Source: Sanderia malayensis (taxonomy: Eukaryota; Cnidaria; Scyphozoa; Semaeostomeae; Pelagiidae). Taken from it: 64,000 nucleotides of DNA. Positions 1 to 11,849 of this stretch are shown piece after piece; the stretch's first letter is position 1; the number at the start of each line of letters is the position of its first letter. Location of the stretch: assembly GCA_013076295.1 (NCBI GenBank), contig RQOL01000616.1, positions 434,001 through 498,000 on the forward strand. The letters run 5' to 3'. The notes beneath the pieces are model-generated. The model was not told the origin of the DNA. It did no database searches and saw only the letters and a list, made by a program, of their open reading frames with translations. The translations under genes were made by a program, and so were the position numbers.

Positions 1-6
1 GAACTT

Positions 7-225
7 TCAAAGGAAGCGGTCTTTGTCCCTGTGGCTTAGAATTTCCGGCCTGCCACTCCTTTTCTTAGGGACTTTCTCTTCCAGTCCCTCTCTGCAGATC
101 CTCTCTACGCTAGACTTGGAGATCTTACACCGTCTAGCGATCTCTCGATAGGATAGCTTCGACTCCTGCCGAAGTAAATACACGTACGCCTTCTTTCTCT
201 TGCTGATAACAGCTTGTTTCGACAT
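7..225 (-). mobile_element. Tc1/mariner-type transposase N-terminal fragment (HTH)
   Basis: A 72-codon reading frame from an ATG at 225 encodes a basic helix-turn-helix segment: the residues around SYREIARRCKISKSSVERI form the helices, and a KRSGRP 'GRP' hook follows. This is the layout of the paired-like DNA-binding N-terminus of Tc1/mariner transposases. The frame meets a stop at 7-9, well before any DDE catalytic residues could appear, and the window edge hides what follows. It is therefore either a truncated, decayed copy or interrupted just here. The family call rests on the HTH plus GRP hook only; a domesticated DNA-binding protein is possible but less likely given the decayed elements next to it. 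Confidence 0.6.
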
Positions 226-966
226 TATAAAGCCTCTTCAAGCAATGAAATCACAGAAAATGAATCATAAAATCTCACTATCTTCTGCGATCAGAAAATT
301 TTCGAAGAAATTCATCGAACGTTTCCCGGGGCAACAATTTGGAACCCGTCGTTCTCTAATTACGTAAATTCATCAAAACGAGGCTGAAACAAAAGTTTCT
401 ATTTTAGCAATACAGTACACACTAACGAAAATAGATAGGGGCATGGTTTTTTTTTACATAACCGTACAGCCATAACCTTTTAATTCATGAATTTAAATTC
501 CACCACCTATTAACATAACAAAATAAATGGGGCCGTTCTGTACCTATGACGTCACTGGTACAGTTTAGGAAAATAATGTTTGCATCATCGTGATCACCAC
601 CCCGGAAAACCCCCTAATACCCCTTGAAAGTACCTCAATATCTATTGTACTTCGATTTTCATACCAGACAAAAGTCCCTGGGACACCTGAAAATTGCATC
701 CCATAATGCCGTGCTTCTGCACACTTTGTTCTCTGTGAGCAGAATGTGGTCCCCCACTCCCTCCAAAATCCTGGGTGTCCCAGGACTTTTGTCTCCTCTT
801 GAAGGTAGTAAATATAAAGCAGTCTCTTTCACTTCAACAGAAGTGAATGCATTCCCAAGTTGGAGATTAGCGTTTCACAACATAACCATTGACATACCTC
901 AATGGTTTTGACAAGCCATCCGAAACATAATTACCACCGTATGAAGCGTTCACGTTAAGTTTAAAG
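226..966. other. Gene-free stretch
   Basis: AT-rich DNA between two decayed mobile elements. An open stretch on + around 624-911 shows no recognisable domain and no coding-like composition. I see no RNA gene or clear terminal repeat. Confidence 0.4.
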
Positions 967-3215
967 TTGAACAAGAATACATTGAGTGTACAGTATGAGA
1001 AATTTAGCGAAATGTTACAGGAATTTAAAACACTTGCACAAGATGTTGGACAAGATGTTACTGAAACAGAGCTGGAAGAAACAGTATTAAAACAATTAAA
1101 ATGGCAAAAGAAACCACTCAATGGTGCTATGAATTATGCAGAATTACACGGAAAGTGGAGAAACATGAAGTGGGAGACAATTTTAGACTATTTTAAATGG
1201 TACCATACCATGGATGTGCAACCGTACCTAGATGCGACATTGACGTATGCTGCAGAATTCTTTCGACATTGAATCAACTTATCGATGGATGGATTGAGTC
1301 TGCCAAGATTAGCAGGGAAAATTCTTTATTCCTCAAATAGAAAGGAATGATTGTTGCATGTGGTGAATAAAGAAGTCAATGACTTTTATTACAAACATAT
1401 GGCTGATGGTCCATCAATCATCTTTTCAAGAAAGGCAAAGGATGAGTACAAGGCTTTTGATGCAGGAGCATTGTATTTGTATTTTCTAGGAAAGGAAATG
1501 CCAGTCAGCGAACCAGTTGTTGGGACAGAGTCAGTACTGAATGTGGCTTTGGCGAAGCGAAAATTAATACGACAAGAACAAATCAAGAAGGGAGGAAATA
1601 AATCAACTGTTGCAAAAGAGTTTTTGGATTCGATCGATAATCAATTGAGTGTTGGTAAAGATGAATGGGCAGTTTCTATCTTGGGAAAAGTGATCTATGG
1701 TATCAACGGGAGAAGAAACACGCATTTTTGCACCATTAAAGCTTCATGTGTCAAGTATCATAGCAGATGGAGTAGGCGAACAGGCAAAGGGGATTTACGA
1801 ATTTGATGGATGTTACTGGCATGCTCATGTTAAGTGTCTTGCGAATGGAACACTAACAAGTTGGATACAAAGACGTGCTGTGTCAAACAATAATGAATCG
1901 CTCATAGCAGAAGTCATCTGTCAATTCGATAGAGCTAGATCTCAATTCTAGAAACATAGAAGTTATAAGGTAAAGCGAGTGAAAGAGTCAGAATGGACAC
2001 AAGTCATGAACAATGGTGTTGCAATTTGAAAAATTGTTACGGAAAGAAAATTATCCTATACAACCAACATAGAAGTTGACAAAGAGCAGCTGTTGAATGT
2101 TATTGTTAACAACAAGGTTTTTGGAGCAATAGAAGTTGATATTCATGTTCTCGAACATCTGAAAAACAAATTTGAAGGGTTTACACTTATTTTTAAAAAT
2201 ATAGCAGTGCGTTTTGCTGACATTGATAAGTATATGCAAGATATTGCTCGAGAGTTGGCACTTTCCAGGCAACCACAGAAACTATTAATAGGCTCCTACT
2301 TTGGAAAAAAGATCGGTATCAACACACCTCTGTTACGCTAGTATATTCAAAACGGTTTGGTTGTTACACGAGTCTATAAATTCATCCAGTATAGAGGAGC
2401 AAAAGTCTTTAGATAATTTGTAAACAGCATTTCGCAAGATCGAGTTAATGGTGATGCCAATCCTCATACTCAAGTTAAAGCCGAAAGAACTAAATTGGTG
2501 GGGAATAGTGCATTTGGAGTCACGATAGTGAACACATCAAAACAACGAAATGTTGCCTATCTTGGAAACAAGACAAAAATGACAAAACATGTGAATATTG
2601 GATCCATTCTCGTTGCGCAAACGCTGGATGATGAGTTTGTCCAAATTATCACTCCAAAGAAGAATATTGTGGAAAACCATGGGCGTTACATGGGCTGGAA
2701 CGTTTTTACCCATGCCAAATTGCGATTGTTGGAATGTTGCTACGACTTTTTCAAGAGTTTTGAAATGGATACAGATAGTTTGTATATTTTTTTTCCTAAT
2801 GGCAAGACATTTGAGGAGAATGTATGTGCAGAGTTAAAAGGAAGCGAGTTGTATCAAAGTTCGGAGAAAGAGTTTTTTGTGACAAAATCAAATGCTTGTC
2901 CATTTGGAAAACGAACTGCAGGGAAATTTAAAATTGAATGTGAAGGTATGAAATAGATATACATTGCTCTTAATACTTGTTGTTGTGGTTGATTTATGTA
3001 ATTTTTACTATCATTTGATCTGTTACAGGTACAAAGATGATCAGCTTAAACAGCACAACATATGTAGTGGAAAACAGTGGAAATAAATTATACAATTTTT
3101 CGATGAAAGGCGTTCACAAAGGGCAATTTTCAACAAATCCTATGTCGCTATATGAAGAAACGCTAAATAGCAATTGGTCATACGTGGCTACCAATGCGCT
3201 CTTTAACCAGAAATG
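967..3215 (+). mobile_element. Decayed protein-primed family B DNA polymerase (Polinton-like)
   Basis: The reading frame is broken into pieces that line up in order with the protein-primed DNA polymerase B of Polinton/Maverick-type elements common in cnidarian genomes. In order: a region before 1272; a DGLSLPRLAGK segment near 1290; the palm entry GPSIIFSR followed by DAGALYLYFLG (1405-1495); YEFDGCYWHAH (1795-1830); QPKLLIGSYFGKK-like sequence (about 2270-2310); the fingers motif KLVGNSAFG (2490-2520); the catalytic motif MDTDSLYIFF (2764-2795); and a C-terminal MISLNSTTYVVE segment after 3035. Breaks: in-frame stops at 1270-1272, just before 1351, 2339-2341 and around 2415, and a shift from frame 1 to frame 2 near 1700-1760. 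A GT..AG segment at 2946-3028 looks like an intron (see findings). No integrase, capsid or ATPase genes and no long terminal inverted repeats were found nearby, so this is an isolated, non-functional remnant. Confidence 0.8.
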
Positions 3216-4992
3216 AATTTTCATTGGCTAACGCGATTTTTCTTAGCGACGTGGTAGCAACGGATCTGGCCTTGGATCTTTACAGTGAAAAGCCTATGGA
3301 GCTGCTCCTAACTCGTGTTTTAAAGTGGGTTTTATCGCGTTATTTTGGTAAAATATTGAACAAAATATGTTTTTGATATTATATATGATATTTCAAATTT
3401 GTCAGTTTTTTCAAACATTTTTCACTTCTGGGCTTTATTTTGCACTTTGTCAAAACATACCAAATTTAGGCTCGTCCGCCAGTCAATTGGTCAGTAAACT
3501 CAATTATTAGGGTTATAAACTTCATTTCAATCAAGGAAATACAGAATTCTAGAAAATACTAATCATCAATAATGCGGGTTTGTGCTTTCTCGGTTAATTT
3601 TCAAACACCCGTTAGTTTTCAAACGCAGCTAATTTACGAAATGAAATGTTATGTTTCACTTGTATGAGGAGTGCAGACATGAATATGAATTGCGCATTCG
3701 TAAATGTTATATTTTTCTTTAATTGATTTTGACCTTCTTTGATAATAGGATGGCATAATCTGGATGATCTGGATGGCATAATAGGATGGATGATTCAGAT
3801 CTGACACTAGTGGTCTGAAAGGGCCTTCAGTCAGAAGAATACCTGTGAATACCTGTGAATACCTGTGAATAATCTCACCCATTTCAGAATTTTTGCAAAT
3901 AAATAGATGGCATTTTTCCAAGTAAATTCTCTTTTGCTACATCAATAGTTTTGAGCTGTTTTGCTGTCCATATTACAAAATGGGTCCATTCAATACAGGC
4001 TGATGTCAGTTCAGCTTGTACTTGATCCCATTGGGGATGAAAGATGGAACAATATAAGGTTCAAATGTATAAAACACTTGCTTGAGTAATATATAAAAGT
4101 CACAGGAAATAACATTCAACCAACCGGCTTGGACTTTTTTCTAAGTATACTAATAAGGTGCACCCTGGATGAAATCACTGAAACACCCTCTAATAAAAGT
4201 AAGAGGGACCTTAGAGATCAAATGACCCTATTGAAGTAGCACATTCGAGAAGATTGCTCAGGCTTAACTGAAGGTCTAAGCTAAAGAGGATAGTTTCTAA
4301 CTTGCAAAAAATGTAAACTTAGATAGAGAATAAAATTGCAAGTTTTCAATGCCAGCTGCACTGCTATCAGTCAGTCTTGAATGGGCCCTTTTGTTATATG
4401 GACACAGAACAACTCAGAACTGCATATTGATTTGATTTGATGTCTAGTCTATAAAACATTAGCTTCCACAAGGGGCGTTTGAAAATTTGACACTCGCATT
4501 TCATTTTTGTTATTATTCTTCTGTAAAATAGCAAGGGAGGAAATGTTTTGAAAGACCGACTATTGTTTTACTTTAATTGAACTGACCAATCAATGCACTT
4601 TAAGAACAATAGAAATGTAACAAAACACAACAAAATTGCCTGCCATGGGGCAGCAACCTTAAAGTGATGTTTTTATTTAAGGTTGCTGCCACAAATAGTT
4701 TCAAGCATCAAACAATCATTTTCAAAAGCGCAATAATTTTTCTAAATTTCCATTGGTTTGATTTTTAAAATTCATCCCAATAATAAGGATATGAGAAAAA
4801 AAACACACCTAATTTGCATCAATATTCTTGCGTAAATTCAAGAATTACATAGCAAAGAACAAGTTTAAATCATGTGCAACAGCCATTGTCCTTATTTTAA
4901 TTGTTCTTTGTTCAATGTATTGTTTTTTTTTACTAAACTATTCGAGTGGTGGTGAGCTATATTCCACCACATATGATTAGTGGTGGTGAGGG
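3216..4992. other. Gene-free stretch with one hairpin
   Basis: AT-rich sequence with no gene I can support. It contains three tandem copies of ACCTGTGAAT at 3841-3870 and the hairpin listed at 4649-4690. An open frame on - at 3649-3921 is repeat-derived and has no recognisable domain. Confidence 0.4.
4649..4690. repeat. 15-bp perfect hairpin
   Basis: GGCAGCAACCTTAAA at 4649-4663 is followed after 12 bases by its exact reverse complement at 4676-4690. It could be a small palindromic repeat or the remains of a terminal-inverted-repeat element. No larger element is visible around it. Confidence 0.6.
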
Positions 4993-5400
4993 TCACCACC
5001 ACTCGAGTAAACAAGACCACATGGAGATATTTGCTATCATGTCCACAATCTCCTTGTCTTCGATTTTCTGTGACATGATTTCACCAATTTCACTGCTGTC
5101 ATCTTGATAATCTTCTTCATCAGCAACAGAGGTGGAAATAGTATCGGAACCTGGGAACGTAGTTCCCAGAAATTTTTCAGGGTGAAAATATTTGCAGAAA
5201 GTTTCACAGAAAATTTTTGAAGTGTTGAAGCAAATATAAAATTCTGGTGACATAATATAAGTCAATTTAACAGAAAAGATTATCTCAAGTTGCCTGTGAG
5301 TAGCTAAATCTGAGCTGCCAATGGACTGTGAGGCATGGCATGGTCTCTTTCCATTGTTAAGAAATTCTTTGTTTATATTATTTATATTTACACTCACCAT
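4993..5400 (-). other. Unassigned open frame with acidic tail
   Basis: A 135-codon frame starts at an ATG at 5400. The last third is acidic and helix-prone (DEEDYQDDSSEIGEIMSQKI, then an EDKEIVDMIANI stretch) and looks more coding-like than its surroundings; the first part does not. It sits among decayed elements and I recognise no family. It could be an exon remnant of a transposon gene. The sequence TTCCACCTCTG just upstream of the acidic part on the minus strand recurs near 9570, hinting that both are pieces of one repeat family. Confidence 0.2.
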
Positions 5401-6416
5401 TTCAGTCTCACACAGAAAACTTCACAGCAAAATTGTTTGGCAGCTAAGCTTCATGGACAAATCATGCTTCAGACTTCAAATTAATACAGGAATTGGAATC
5501 TACTTTCACAGAAGATATTTCTGGCACTATGGTGTGAGCTATATTGATCATAAGTTAATAGTGCTTGGTTAAATTAATTGGTTGCATGTTAGGATTCCAT
5601 CCCAACCACCTATTACTTCTTTTGTGTCAAAGATTAGCCTATTTTTAAGCCTTCTCCACAAATGCACCAATGATTACAATGATTTCACCACCCATAATTT
5701 CAATGATTTTGCCCCTGACTCTTCTGAAACTATGTTTAGTGATTAATTGCATTGATTTTCCATTTGTTTTGTGTTTTCTTTCATGATGATTGATTAACTG
5801 ACTGAATCACAAAAAAATTCTGGCTAAAGTTGATTTTCCTCTTATGTGCATTATGCATTTGGTAAAACCACCTAATATTTCGAGTTAGGCCGACGCCTAC
5901 TCGATTTTATATAAACAATTCTTGAATTTATTCAGCGAAATATTGGTTTGCAATTGCATGTATACCAAATAATCTACGTACTCCTACTTACTTGGTCCCA
6001 GAAATAAAAATGGCATTCAATCCCACGTATCGCCAGACTGTGAGATAAACTAGTTACGTTAACTCAAAAAGGAAATTCTGTCAATTGAATCATTATTTAC
6101 AATCAGCCACGACTCAGCAGAACTCTCAGCAATCCCAGTATCCTTTCTTTAATTTCTTCCAGAGTAAGATTAGCCAAGGAAGGAAGGGTTCTTTTCATAA
6201 CATCTCTGTTGTCCTTGCAATAATGTTTTTCGTTTTCAACCCCAACATATTTGAGTTAATACTGCCATGTTGAAAACCAAAAGGAGGCTCACATGTTTTC
6301 ACATCGCGGCTAAACGCCTTTGACGCTTGCGTGACAATGAATTAATTGATTAGTTAGGCTGATTGAATTAATGAATAAAAGGAGAACTATGCAGCATAAT
6401 CGTGTCACATTTCACG
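5401..6416. other. Gene-free stretch
   Basis: AT-rich DNA. I see no supported gene, RNA or clear terminal repeat before the zinc-finger element that begins at 6417. Confidence 0.35.
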
Positions 6417-9278
6417 ATGTCGAAAACGTACTTTAGAAGCGAAATTGTGGAGATACAGTGTCGTGTTTGCTGTAAAACGTTATTACAGAAGAATTACAAA
6501 GATCATCTTAAAGCTAAGCATCCGAAAGAGGATTACTCCATTGGGACAGAAAAAACTTAGCACATCGTATTTTAGTGTCCAATGCCTCCAAACAAGCACA
6601 AAAAGAAGCAGGAGCAGTGTTGATAAGAAAGCATTGCATGATGAGGTAGAATCTTCCACCAAAACCCAAAGAATTTCCCTTAAAGAACTTGAAGCATGCG
6701 AGTCGTTGGACCCTGTTTTAGAAGGGGATGTTATTGAGCCTGATCAGTTACCAACAGAGCGAAACAATGACGAGAGCACACTGAATACCACTTTGGAGAA
6801 GTTATCCAGCATTCCTAAATCAACTGACATCGCTGTATTGGAGAAACTAGGAGAAATCCAGAATCAGTTAACAAGGATTAAACATATGATGAAGTCGCAG
6901 CCAGAGACTGTAGCTCAACCAGCACATGAAAACCCACCTGTAGAGACAGGGAAAGGTGTTACGAGGCTAAAGGCAATCAGGTCACTGAACGAACTTCTAG
7001 AACTTGGGTTCACATATGAAAGTGATTCATCAGAGCTAAGGTGTGTGATTTGTGAAGATGCCAATAATGTAAGCCCAGAGAAGACAACCGACCACGGCAT
7101 TTTTACATATGAAAATGATCTGGAGAAAGACTTTGAAAGTCGAGAATTTCTTCCGAGAGAATTCATAAATTTGAAGAAAAGTATCAAACGACACCTGACA
7201 TATTCTGTTACCCACAAGAAAAACGTGCAAGCAGAAGAACAAAGGAAAGCAGAAAGAAACTTGCTTGAAAGGAAAAATGAGAAAGCTGGTACGAATTTGG
7301 GGAGGCTGTGAATGAAACTTTTTTTAAAAGGACGGCCTTACACTGACTACGAAGATGATGTCTTGGTGGAGAAGATTAATGGGTCAGTTGTTGGGGAACT
7401 GAATCATTCATGAAAGTTTCCACCAGCTTTTAGGCCTTTTGTTTGCAGGACTGTGGCACGGAGAGTTACCACATTCATTGACACAAGGCTTGTCCAGACC
7501 GGACATTTCCCAGCTGTGAACATCACTGCAGACAAAGCAACTTAGAAGCATCACACCAAGCAGTTCCTATCTTGTGTCACAGTGGTACCTGGTGCCGAAG
7601 AACTGCGTCAAGTGATTAGTTTTGGCCAGCCTATAGTTAAAGGTCACAAGGGTATTGAAATAGCCAAAAATATGAAAGAAGGATTTGACAAATTTAATCT
7701 CCAATCAAGTCAGATAGAGGGAGGATAATTTGATGGCCAGTATTTTCACCTTCGTGTTGAAGAAGCACTGGAATCAGCAGCTCTTTATGATCTACCACCC
7801 AAAAATGTTCTCTGGGCTTGGGATGCCTTGCACAAAAGCGGTCTCGTAGATACCCGCCTTTGTAAAGAAAAGAGGTTTGAATGGCTTGTGGATGATACTG
7901 ATGTGTGTTCTCAGCTTTTTAGAATATTCAATTGGGGTCAGAATCATGAAACGTTGGTTGAAGCATCTGTACCTTGGAAACTTCATCTGAAAGATCTTGT
8001 CAAATTTTCAGAAACAAGATTCGCAAACAGCCACCGTCAAGTATACGTAAACGTCCATCATGACCTGCAGGCCCTCGTAAAATGCCTAGAAGACAAAGTT
8101 GCACTGTTGTATCAAAATCCATCGCATGGAAAATTGAGACAATGAAGCAAAGGAACTTTTGGGAAAATTGCTAAATGTACGCTTCCTGTTAACATTAATT
8201 GGTTGTGCAGATATCTATGGCCAGTATGGGAAAATTGTTAACGTTGCACAGATTGTCAACCTTTTGCCGCATGAGCGCTTGGAGTTTTTCATGAAGGAAG
8301 TAACTGTCCTTGGAAAGATGAAAAAATGTCTTTCTGATCATAAGAACTGCGGCAGCTACGTTGATGAAAAGGCTAAGGTTAGATGTCTGTTTCCACTTTT
8401 ACACGCTGATTGAGATTCTCTGCAAACCAACGGTGAGATTCAAAAGATCCCTGTTGTGGACCAGAGTGCAACCATTGCTGCAAGTCTGCAGAGCCGTACA
8501 CATCAAATGGGAAGGCAAGCGACAATCGCACAGAATGTAGACGCAGAAAAACAAGTCCACGAAAGATTGGAGATGCTGTTTGCTACGTTGCATTCCGGTC
8601 TAAAAGACGAAGTATTTGATGATCAAGCAATCACTGTGATCAATCACACCAAGACCGTTTTGAATTTGCCAGAGGTTGCAGCGAAGTTGAAAGATCCAGA
8701 TGGTGGATACATAAAGAACGCTGTTATCAAAGGCCCTGTGTTCGTAGATGCTATACGTTCAGTACCAGTTAGGTAGCTGAATAACGTTTCAGACGACGAG
8801 TTAAAGAGACAGTACAGGCTTTTTTAAAAAACTTCAAGAATTAACAAAACAATCTTCTCTCGAAGAGCTACGTGTAACAGATCCGAAAAGCATTCTAAAA
8901 CAATTTTTCGATCCCTAACTAGCACTTTTCACCGAAATTGAAATGGTTATGCAGGCAATCAGTGTGTGTTGTGCCAAAGTGTCTCGTGAATCAGTGCTGG
9001 AGTCTCTGGTATCAATCTGGAATCATTTTGATGCCAGGAGGAACATGAACGAAGAAAGTACAACACAGGAATTTCTGATTGCCATTAATGGCCCAAATCT
9101 TTCCCATGCTGATGCCGTTATCAAAGAAGCAATGAATTCTTACTGGCGGTCTAAAGGAAGCACATGGTATTTTTTCAGAACAAGTGTTTTGGAACAATTA
9201 AAGGAATATGCAGGTGGCTCTCAAGTATTAAATAGATTGCTCAAACAGCCAAGCAAGTTGCCCTTCATGGAAAAATAA
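6417..9278 (+). pseudogene. Decayed zinc-finger transposon-like gene (KIAA1586/ZNF862-like type)
   Basis: An ATG at 6417 opens a frame with one C2H2-like finger (CRVCCKTLL..HLKAKH, about residues 15-35) that stops near 6560. A frameshift leads into a 280-codon stretch (to 7311) with a coiled-coil-like part (IAVLEKLGEIQNQL) and a LRCVICED cysteine pair. The coding signal continues through 7312-8145 in the same frame past several in-frame stops, then shifts frame at about 8150 (to 8776) and again before 8943-9278. The tail (SWRSKGSTWYFFRTS-like, LLKQPSKLPFM) is the conserved C-terminal block I associate with multicopy genes in cnidarian genomes annotated as KIAA1586-like or ZNF862-like hAT-derived proteins. 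That family name is from memory and moderate in certainty. With about four to five stops and at least three frame changes it cannot make a full protein. An AATAAA lies near 9370. Confidence 0.6.
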
Positions 9279-9559
9279 CATTTACACCTTGTTTAGACTC
9301 TGACAATTTTATACATTTGGTGTAACCGTTCATAGCAATACTTTGTGAGAAAAAGAAATTAAACATTGAAATAAAAACAAATTAAATATTCAAATGAGAA
9401 GTATTATTCGTTTTAAGATTTAGTCATTTAGTTTGCCCTCTTCTATACATCAACTAAGTGTAGATATATAGGCACAAACAAAGTTTGTTCGTTTGGCCCA
9501 TAAATTCTCGCAGAAAGTTTTGAGCCAGATACCCAGGTTCCCAGAAAGAAAATTTTTTT

Positions 9560-10242
9560 TTCCACCTCTGATCAGCAATTTGTTCATGAACATCAATGTC
9601 ACCATCAGCTTTGTGATTTTTTTTTTACAGCCGGGTTAGCTATTTTTGCCATCACTTTTATTTCCTTCATTATGTGAACTTTGCAAGTGTTGCATTCACT
9701 GATGGCTGGCAAGTTGCATTGCGTCTGAAAGAAATGTCCACATTGAAAAATTCACCAGAGTGGGCTAACAAGAGAGCACCCAGGCTTATCACATTTCCTG
9801 TAGAATGTAAGATGTTAAAAGGTAATGATTGCATTCTTTTTTGCAAATGAGTATACAGCCCCCTGGAGGTTTATTACATGCAACTGCTTGACTTACTTTG
9901 CAGTTTGAGGTGCAACAAATGGATCATTGTATCCAAATGGTAATATTTGGTTTGTAACCATCATGTCCACCAAAGATGTTTGGCAATGTCCACTTTGTCG
10001 CTGTTTTTCGTTGCCTTGGAGCTGGTGGTATTTTTGAGGCTTTCCTTGAGCTATTTTTCTATTTTTTCAAAGTTTTCTATCAAGAATTTTGCTGCCTTCA
10101 GCTTGAGGTTCTTGATCTTTGCCGGGCAGTAGCTATAATTTCTTTGCAGAACAAACCAGGATTTACAATCTTGGAGCTGGTGTTTGCATGCATCAATTTC
10201 TTTGGCTTTTAAAATATGTGTTACTATTCTCACTGAGGGCAC
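9560..10242 (-). pseudogene. RING-like gene fragment, decayed
   Basis: On the minus strand, about 9790-9690 reads as FQCGHFFQTQC...ECNTCKVHIMKEI, a Cys-Gly-His-x5-Cys...Cys-x2-Cys arrangement like the second half of a RING finger, with Gln where the second metal-binding His is usual. Upstream (10242-9950) is a Lys-rich, coding-like stretch (ACKHQLQDCKSW.., KIKNLKLKAAKFLIENFEKI) broken by a stop near 10050 and then running on as KESLKNTTSSKATKNSDK. The pieces lie in different frames. I do not recognise the parent gene; it may be a gene copied by, or part of, a transposon. Confidence 0.35.
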
Positions 10243-10249
10243 ATTCGTT

Positions 10250-11600
10250 CAAACGAGAACTAAGATTATTTGACCACTCTTATATCCCTGTGGGCGCTGC
10301 ACGCGGTGGCCCTGGGCCCGAGATGACTGATGCGTGGCTTTATAGCGGTGGGGCATCCACATACCACGCCCTTTTCAGTCTTCACTAGCTTCAAGCGTTA
10401 CTATACCGAAATTTTCTTCAGTGTTTCCCTCGCCGTCGCTGCCCTCGTCTTTGTACTTTATCGTGTCTGCCCCAGCTAACATCGACCAACACGCACAGCC
10501 TGTAATAACCAGAGCAGCCCAATACGTCAGACCAGAAGCCTAACCTGACCAGAGACCCGACATACTTCAGCCCCTCGAGAGAACGCTGAAGTAGGCCTGC
10601 CGACTCCAGGATAGAATGTGAGCTTTTGTTTTCTAACCTCTCTTTAATGCTATTGTGTCGGGAGTTGCGTTTGCTTGTTGTGTGTTCTTGTTCCACGGCG
10701 GTATCGCTGTCCGCGGCAGGGTGCGTGGATCGTTATTATCTGGTCGGTTTTCCACATGTATATATATTTTGTGTTGAGCTAGCCCCTCTCATACGTTTAC
10801 TTCGCCACACGTTATCGTGTTCGGTGTGCCCGTCCTTATTCCCCGCTCCCTTTGCAATCTTATTTTCTCTGGAAAATCTGCTATACGCCTCACAAAAAAC
10901 TCCCCGTGTAGTACCCTCCGGTACTCATATCTATATATGCATACATATTTATTCGTATGGGCCTTCGTATATCTTCATATCGGTCATTTGCCTGCCTCGT
11001 GGCTAGGCCGTATTTATCTTAATCGGGTTCTCACCCCCAGTTTTTCACACGGCGTTTTCATGGTGCATGGTCTCATCCTTACGACCGACACGGGGGTTTT
11101 CTCGCGGATATGCTACGCGCTTTTCACAATATTGTTAGGCATTTACGCTATCTCAGTATTTTTTGCACATGTCCCTTATCGCCTTGCGCAACCTTTTTAT
11201 ATAGCTATTTTTATCCGATTTACCAGCAGTGTGAACAATTACACGGGGCTACACTTGTCAACACCATTCCATATTCACAGGGGTCTCCCCTCCACGACAG
11301 GGAGGTGACATATTTTGCGTGGGATCCATTAGCACGTGTTTCCAAACTATTTTATTTCTGTGCACATGTACTACTTCACCTGGGTCCCACTGCCACACAA
11401 ACTGGGTGCCGTGTGATTTCTCGCCTTATGTAGATGCCCCACGTATTTCCATACTTGCAGGGCGCTGGTTTATTGCTGCTGCGCAGCGTAGCAGAATATA
11501 GTTGAGTCCCGGAAAAGAAATCTTGGCTCTTTATGCGTTTGTCTGGGTCATTCTAATCTGCGCGGGGCCTCATATCCTCCTCCGTTAGGTCGCACGCTGG
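10250..11600. other. GC-richer island of unknown nature
   Basis: Base composition changes sharply from the AT-rich surroundings: CpG-containing, pyrimidine-rich sequence. Several overlapping open frames exist on both strands (for example + 10626-11308 and - 10418-10696), but none shows a recognisable domain, and long frames are expected where stop codons are rarer. The right part contains one copy of the dispersed GCTGCGCAGC..AGAATATA repeat (11477-11524). It may be the body of an unrecognised transposable element adjoining the satellite. Confidence 0.35.
11477..11524 (+). repeat. Dispersed repeat, GCGCAG..AGAATATA..GAGT family, copy 1
   Basis: Shares the core TGCGCAG-(..)-AGAATATA-TNGAGT and a following AAATCTTG with the copy at 50178-50225, and the core with 30501-30542. 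All three copies are in the same orientation. It is probably one end of a transposable element family. Confidence 0.55.
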
Positions 11601-11849
11601 TTTTTATTATCACTTCATCAGTGGCGGTAATCTTTTTGCCGCATTGCAGTGCGACGTTTTAGAAACGTTGGGAAAACGATATTTGGTTGGCTAATCTGCT
11701 GGTTTGCTAATTTTTACTCATGGCCAGAATAGAGCAGGCCCACAAAACAATTTGGATCACCACTTGCACCATCATTATGTATTTTAGTGTTTTTGACGGG
11801 GGTATTAACAGTATTTCACTGAGCTACCTCCCTAAAATCCAGCTTAACA

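Noticed and set aside
624..911. 95-codon open frame on +
   Set aside because: No domain, odd composition, lies in decayed-element DNA; likely chance.
3649..3921. 90-codon frame on -
   Set aside because: Covers the ACCTGTGAAT tandem copies; no domain or splice context.
10626..11308. Overlapping 126- and 163-codon frames on +
   Set aside because: In a GC-richer island where stops are rare; hydrophobic, no known motif, the longer one without ATG.
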